A stretch of 64,000 nucleotides of DNA from contig OU612069.1 in assembly GCA_914767715.1 (NCBI GenBank), positions 26,161,387 through 26,225,386 of the forward strand, written 5' to 3'. The stretch is from Membranipora membranacea (Eukaryota > Bryozoa > Gymnolaemata > Cheilostomatida > Membraniporidae). A program made the position numbers and the translations under genes. This document shows, piece by piece, positions 58,700 to 64,000 of this stretch (position 1 is its first letter; every line of letters begins with the position of its first letter). Under the pieces are notes generated by a model, which saw only the letters and a list, made by a program, of their open reading frames with translations, did not search any database and had not been told where the DNA came from.

Positions 58700-61600
58700 T
58701 CAACTGTTCTGCATTTCCCTGTAGAGAGCTGTTTTCTGTGCAGGCTGTAGCTGTTCTACACAAACCTGTAAAGCTTCACCATTGTTCTACAAAATATAAA
58801 CAATATATAAATGTATTATAATACATAAATAAATGGATATATATATATATATTAATATATTTCTTATAATAAACAAACAGATATTTCAATCTTTTACTTT
58901 TCCAGTTGGTACATTCTGACAACTGCAGTGCTTGGAAGGATTTCCCGTAAAACATCTATGATACTAATTGTGTCGATCTCTTGAGCAAGGTCAACTACAT
59001 ATCGATGCCTCATCAGAGTACAAGTCAACTACATATCGATGCCTCATCAGAGTATAATTGTAGCATCATAGTCGATCATCAAGGCTTGATACACAAAATT
59101 TGGTCGACATCGTGCACAGTGGTCTGATTTTATTGATGAATAAGCTAGGTTTAGCACACAGACATAAGCTCTGATCTCTAATCAGCTGTCGTGTCTCACA
59201 CATAGGCTTACCTGTAGGGAAGCTATACAAGCCTTGAGCCTGTTGTGAAGCTCGCTGTCTTTCTTAGTTATTTCCAGGTTGAAGACTTGAGCGATGACAG
59301 CGACGAGATGTGATAAGTTAGCGGCGTTCTCTCCAAACAATCCTGGATGCTGACTGGTAAATAGAATAAACAGCACAACATTACGACTAAGTGTGGATGG
59401 CGAAGGACGGACTCAACAATACATGATTTCATAATACAGTATATAGTTCAGACAGGCTCGACCATCGCACCGGAAGCTTTCAAAAATATACGACCGACCC
59501 TTCAAAATCAAATCGGCAAGACTACTCGACTCTAACTTGAGGGGGGAGGGTAGTGGTATGAGACCGTACTCTCCAGAAAACAGGTGATTGACACCCATAG
59601 TTCTCAAAGACATCGGACAATTTCGATTATTACTGATAGAACTCATCTTTAATGTTAGAAGGATGAGTATATTCTATCAGTCGGTTTTGTGATTATGAGA
59701 ATTGTCTGAGTTTGAGATGTGGTATGATTTGTGAGTTGAAGTTGATTTGAGTTTTGTGGTCTATGTGGGGAGAAGCCAAGAAATCCTTCGACATGAGAGT
59801 GGGAATCGAACGCGGGACATCTCGTCGCTTGATAGCAAAGGATGTGCTATCAACAAACAAGTTATCTAACTGTGAAATATTTAACTACAAACACCAGTTA
59901 CTTAGGAGAGCATTGGCAACCAGATAAATTTAACATAATATAATTGACAGCTGGTCTAAATTTGAGCTGCTGCCATGGCATAATAGTGGGTAACCAGGGA
60001 GCGTGTCTGAGACAGATAGGTCATTGACTGCACCTCAGTACCCAGAGGCAATCAATTGGTGATAGATTGGTTGTGATCAATGCTCGGAATGCGATGATTC
60101 ACAATTGTGCATTCAACAAAATGTGTGCCTGGACAAAGAAAACTTTGGTCAAACTCAAGCTGGGTTGGTCTATTGCACTGTGTACCATCAGTTCTACCAA
60201 AGATCACTTGGTAACATCGGCCACTGGTTACTAAATTCTAAATATATACTAAAAATGGTACGGCTGAGCTGTCGAATCATCTGTGTTGTTTGTTGGTATC
60301 AAAATGTATAGTATGATAATTATGCCCTCTGAACACGTTGTGTCACATTCCACTGAAAGGATCTTTATTCTTGAATTTGTATTAATTACGACACAGAAGT
60401 CTCTTCCTTACCTTTCGAAAAGATCACAGAAATAAGAGTAGATGTGTTCAGCTTCATCAGTATCCTCCCATACAGGTAGCCAGCTCGTCCACATGGGGAT
60501 AACATTGGTTATATCCACCACTGTGCCTGAAACATAAACAAAGAGATGACAGTGAGTGCATCCAGCACTAAGTGTATAATGACTCAAGAGGGAGGGGGAT
60601 GGTCTACCACTGATGCAATTAAGGTGAAACGGGCACACAATATACAAGAAGAGTATCAGATAGCTTTGCAGGCAGTCACCACGAAAAAAACAACATGGGA
60701 AAGCAATTTTATCGCTCTCAATTCGATAGGGCCTTGCCATTTAGCTTCAACAACTAGGATACCTTTTGAGTCAAGTTGTAGCCGATAACTGACCAAGGCA
60801 TGTTACAATCATGTCAGTGACATGAAGAACTTGGCCACAAGAGAAATTCAATGTTTGTGGTGTAGTCAGAGTGATACAGATGTTTACGACACACATTGAG
60901 TGACCTTGACCTACCTTGGGTATACTTGCAGATCTTAGTTACGGCTGATATGGCGTTCTCTGAAGCGTTTATGTTATCTAGATTTCTGCTCTCAGGGTCC
61001 TGTATGATGGCGAATAGCAGCGGCAGGGCAACTATAAAAAGGGATAGATGAAGTATATCAGTCAACATCGGAGCAACCAGTGATAGGTTCGGTTGTGATC
61101 TGTTGACAACATGGCAGGGCCAAAGAAGATGTTAGCAAATTTGAATTATACCCCATTAGAATATTTATTGGAACAAATGTATAAAATGTTATTATGTCCA
61201 CTGATATATGTAATATATATTACTGCTATAATGACAATAGTGTATTTAATACAAATTTAACAACCATCAAAACCTCCCTAAATCTGCTATCAGTCTTGTT
61301 AATCACACACATCATTTTCAGCATACTTCCTTCAGACTGAGTTGTTGTAGCTGCTCACATTTACACAGACTTACGTTTGAGTGTCACACTTATTTAAGTT
61401 TAAGTGTATCACTGAATGCGTTCTGTCTGTACTTACGTTTTAGTGTATCACTAAATGCGTTCTGTCCATACATGGCCATCACTCCTATACCATAAGCGGC
61501 TGCCTGCCTCACCTCGGGCTGTTTCTCTGTTAGAGCTGTCAGTAGAGCTTGTATATAGTACTGGTTATACTTCACTGCTATCTGTAAGTGTAACAGACTA

Positions 61601-63590
61601 TAAGAAAGCTTGAAAACTCTCAGTTTTCTAACAGTTTAAATGATTCCCGCAATAATTGGAAATGTAAACAAGTACTATATGATTGATACCAACCAAGGAG
61701 TTGGAGAGTTACTCCTTGCACCAACACACACATATATATATATAATTCAATGGTTTTTACCCTATTATAATTTTTATATCATACTGAATAAAAAACTATC
61801 ACAATTCAAATTTACTGTTTATGCATGAACAGTTTTAACTGTTAAAAGAGAGCATTAAATTATAGCTGTTAGGAGTTGCCTCCTTAACATCAGAGAGGAC
61901 ATAACTCTTGAAATAAAACCAAATATATTTTGATTTCATTTCAGGAATTATGTCCTCTCTGATGTTAAGGAGGCAACTCCTAACAAATATTATCCTTTCT
62001 ACACCTAGCAAGACTGTCCTGCAATTAACGGCAGGATCTAATTATGTTACCTCTGGAAGGAACTTGCCTCGAATCAGAGCCTATGCTAATATCAATTACA
62101 CTCTCATATTCCCAATTTCCATATAATTGATTGGTCTTACGAAAGATTTGTTTGAGCGTGAATGAGAACCATCATACAGTAGTGTGCATACCACTGCACA
62201 ACACACAGGTATTCAGCTAGAAACCATGATTCAAGTGCTGTTTCGAGGCCTTCTCTAGTACAACCTGCTCAAGGCCGGCCCCTGCAGTATGAAGCCACCC
62301 CTGTGTATTGTTGAGCATCTCATTCTATCACTCCCAGTGATTATATAAGCTATTATTACCATTTTAAACGAAATCCACATCTTTATCTCCTCAAAGACTA
62401 CCCAAAGACATATGCAAGTTGTAGTTAAGCAGTTACTCATGATAAAGTTATGTCAGATATGTATTTAAAAAAAAAAATCAAATGCCCTATTTGGCATGAA
62501 TTATCCTTAGTAACTGCCTGTAGCCCTGTTCACACGGCCAAGGGTTTTGGTTTTCTTGGTTTTGTAGGTGGCCATGTATCGTTTGTTTTGTTTAAAACAC
62601 CCATGAGTAAGACCATGATGAAGGTCAAGGTCATGGTCTTACTCATGGGTGTTTTAAATTTTCGTGAAGACTAGAGCTAAAACAGCAGAAGACAACTACC
62701 GATACTATACCGAACGATACATGGCCACCTACAAAACCAAAACCCGTGGCCGTGTGAACAGGGCTAAACTGCCTGACTATAACATGCATTGGTCTTTGCT
62801 TCACTTTCCAGCTCATATCATACTTACAGGTCCGGTGTACTCGAGCAGATCATCGAATATACAGATACCCCACTGTCTGTCAGGCCAGGGGCTGTCAGGC
62901 TTCAGTAGTCTCACGAATAGCTCAAGTAGCTGATCGAATACAGGCAGGAACTCTGCACCCATAGTACCAAACAGGGCGTGTACTATATCTGATATCTTAG
63001 AGAGTATGTATACATCCTCATCATCCTATAACACAGCATAGGTAGATAGACATAGGTAAGGGTACATAGATGTATACAATTCATGCATTAATATTAATAA
63101 TAATTTGTTCCCCTTTGCATTGAGTTGTCAGGACAAAATTTGCAGTTGAGAATAATTAAGTGAGTCAGTTTGGTTTATTGTGATTATTTGATTCATTCAA
63201 ACCAAAAACACTGTGTCATAGTTGGAAATGCGGGATCAATGACAAAGCAGAAAACGGTACATCCGAAAACCTATCTTATGATTGATACATCAATAATCAT
63301 GAATTCCCAGGAAATTTCTAAACATAAACCTCAGAGACTTAATGACTTATGGTAACTACTTTCCATAGAGTGACATCTTCAAAAGATGGTCACCATTATG
63401 AATTTTTGGGTTCTTTCTGTACCTCATTGAGTAGACTTTCCTCGACGACATCATCATAGTCCTCATCTTTTCTCTGCTCTTGTCTGTCCTCTTGTCGTTT
63501 GAAGTGAGTGTTGAGTAGATTAGTTATAATAGATATCAGCTCCTCAAGGTGGGACTGGGCTAGGGCTCCCTTACCTATACGCTCTATACA
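58700..63590 (-). CDS. IPO5: Importin-5 (karyopherin beta-3), C-terminal 323 residues, 7 exons
   Basis: Nuclear transport receptor of the importin-beta family (HEAT repeats) that carries cargo such as ribosomal proteins into the nucleus and releases it on RanGTP. Exons 5' to 3': 63423-63590, 62828-63025, 61437-61581, 60915-61031, 60412-60526, 59212-59353 and 58700-58786. Every junction is in phase with GT-AG sites, ending at TGA 58700-58702. Matches to vertebrate importin-5 run in order: HFKRQEDRQ..DEDYDD..EESL; DDEDVYILSKISDI and PWPDRQWGICIFDD; PEVRQAAAYGIGVMA; NINASENAISAV; WTSWLP and YSYFCDLFE; LFGENAANL; the final short helix LQPAQKTALYREM. Human importin-5 is about 1,100 residues, so this is the last third. 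Upstream exons lie beyond the right edge. Introns contain two MITE-like hairpins and duplicated splice-site sequences. Confidence 0.93.
58990..59057 (+). repeat. 34 bp tandem duplication in an importin-5 intron
   Basis: GTCAACTACATATCGATGCC with TCATCAGAGTA occurs twice back to back (58990-59023, 59024-59057) with almost no change. Confidence 0.9.
59740..59840 (-). mobile_element. tRNA-like box B sequence, possible SINE remnant
   Basis: On the minus strand GTCCCGCGTTCGATTCCCAC resembles a pol III box B (GGTTCGANTCC), and GATAGCAC lies 5' of it. No good box A was found and the sequence differs from the SINE family elsewhere in the window. Confidence 0.25.
61374..61475 (-). repeat. Duplicated exon end and donor in importin-5
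   Basis: On the minus strand the exon end GACAGAACGCATTTAGTGAT then ACACTAAAAC|GTAAGT is followed at once by a second copy, GACAGAACGCATTCAGTGAT then ACACTTAAAC. Slightly further on comes GACACTCAAAC|GTAAGT. Reading past the first donor gives a repeated QNAFSDTLK and then a stop, so the first donor is the productive one. Confidence 0.7.
61868..61984. mobile_element. MITE-like hairpin, perfect 37 bp arms
   Basis: GTTAGGAGTTGCCTCCTTAA... (61868-61904) is the exact reverse complement of 61948-61984 (...TTAAGGAGGCAACTCCTAAC). The spacer is 43 bases and AT-rich. It lies in an importin-5 intron about 290 bases 5' of exon 61437-61581. Confidence 0.8.
62521..62766. mobile_element. MITE-like hairpin, TAGCCCTGTTCACACGGCC ends
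   Basis: The ends TAGCCCTGTTCACACGGCC and GGCCGTGTGAACAGGGCTA are perfect inverted repeats. Pairing continues through AAAACCAAAACC / GGTTTTGGTTTT, TAGGTGGCCATGTATCG / CGATACATGGCCACCTA and an inner pair AAAACACCCATGAGTAAGAC / GTCTTACTCATGGGTGTTTT. No transposase. It ends about 60 bases from exon 62828-63025 of importin-5. Confidence 0.8.
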
Positions 63591-63850
63591 CTGTAAGTAT
63601 ACAACAAATACATGTATAAAATATAGTCATACGATTACCTATACGCTCTATACACTGCAAGTATACAATAATGTGTTATAAACAGTATGTATAGCGTTTA
63701 ATGCATCTTTGCAGATGAAATATATATTGTCTGTGCTAAACCAGTGATGATCTATACGCTCTATACACTGTCAATAAATGATAATATAATATTTATGTAA
63801 TATGCTGTGTTGAAGAATGATCTATACATGCAATACACTGTAAATATACC
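63574..63850 (-). repeat. Importin-5 splice acceptor sequence repeated about four times
   Basis: The real acceptor and first exon bases (minus strand TACTTACAG|TGTATAGAGCGTATAGG, at 63574-63600) recur near 63634-63669 as TACTTGCAGTGTATAGAGCG followed by TATAGGTAAT. Shorter forms occur near 63749-63772 and 63819-63850. The copies lie upstream of the exon in the intron, so they present decoy AG sites. Confidence 0.75.
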
Positions 63851-64000
63851 ATAAATATAATTAAACATAGTGTTGAAGTACACAATGTCTTATGTGTATT
63901 ACACCACACAATAGTAGTAAGCATTCAACACCTCATGATCACAAGATAGTGGTGAGCATATCCAGATATAGAAAAGTAGCCATATTGGTGCAGCATGACA
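63851..64000. other. Right window edge, within an importin-5 intron
   Basis: AT-rich, no exon recognised. The next upstream importin-5 exon must lie beyond the window. Confidence 0.5.

Overview
This is nuclear DNA from an animal, most likely an aquatic invertebrate. It is AT-rich and its genes are split by GT-AG introns with AATAAA polyadenylation signals. It holds tRNA-derived SINE-like repeats, fold-back elements, MITE-like hairpins and minisatellites. The recognisable families (CAP, importin-5, a thiol-dioxygenase-type cupin) are animal-compatible but do not fix the phylum. A sponge or cnidarian is possible, with low confidence. There is no operon, CRISPR array or other prokaryotic structure.

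Left part (0.5-37.1 kb, plus strand). A short, probably damaged CAP-superfamily gene (511-1775) is followed by four dispersed copies of one gene family: 7562-9082, 14970-16424, 20009-21454 and 35647-37110. Each has an uninterrupted reading frame of about 485-506 residues. The C-terminal third is a cysteine-dioxygenase-like cupin with three candidate iron-binding histidines. The N-terminal two thirds are shared by all copies and I cannot assign them. In every copy a polypyrimidine tract plus AG ends exactly where the homologous frame begins, which suggests a 5' intron or a trans-splice site. Copy 3 has lost that ATG and carries an in-frame TGA. A small hypothetical gene with a basic tail (10082-10882) lies between copies 1 and 2. 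The 14 kb between copies 3 and 4 is a repeat field: a 157 bp hairpin, a SINE, a 1.33 kb fold-back, a 98 bp satellite, and five diverged units of a 1.0-1.9 kb tandem repeat.

Middle part (39.2-52.9 kb, plus strand). I assembled one gene of 14 phase-compatible exons encoding about 785 residues that I do not recognise. Its 5.7 kb second intron is filled by a composite inverted-repeat element with GCCACTGGCC-rich ends, a 1.3 kb tandem duplication and SINE copies.

Right part (54.0-64.0 kb, minus strand). A small gene predicts a secreted acidic protein with dibasic sites, possibly a peptide precursor. Beyond it are the last seven exons (323 residues) of importin-5, whose 5' part lies outside the window. 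Several importin introns carry MITE-like hairpins or duplicated splice-site sequences.

All exon models come from reading splice signals, frame continuity and family motifs by eye. No alignment or transcript data were available.
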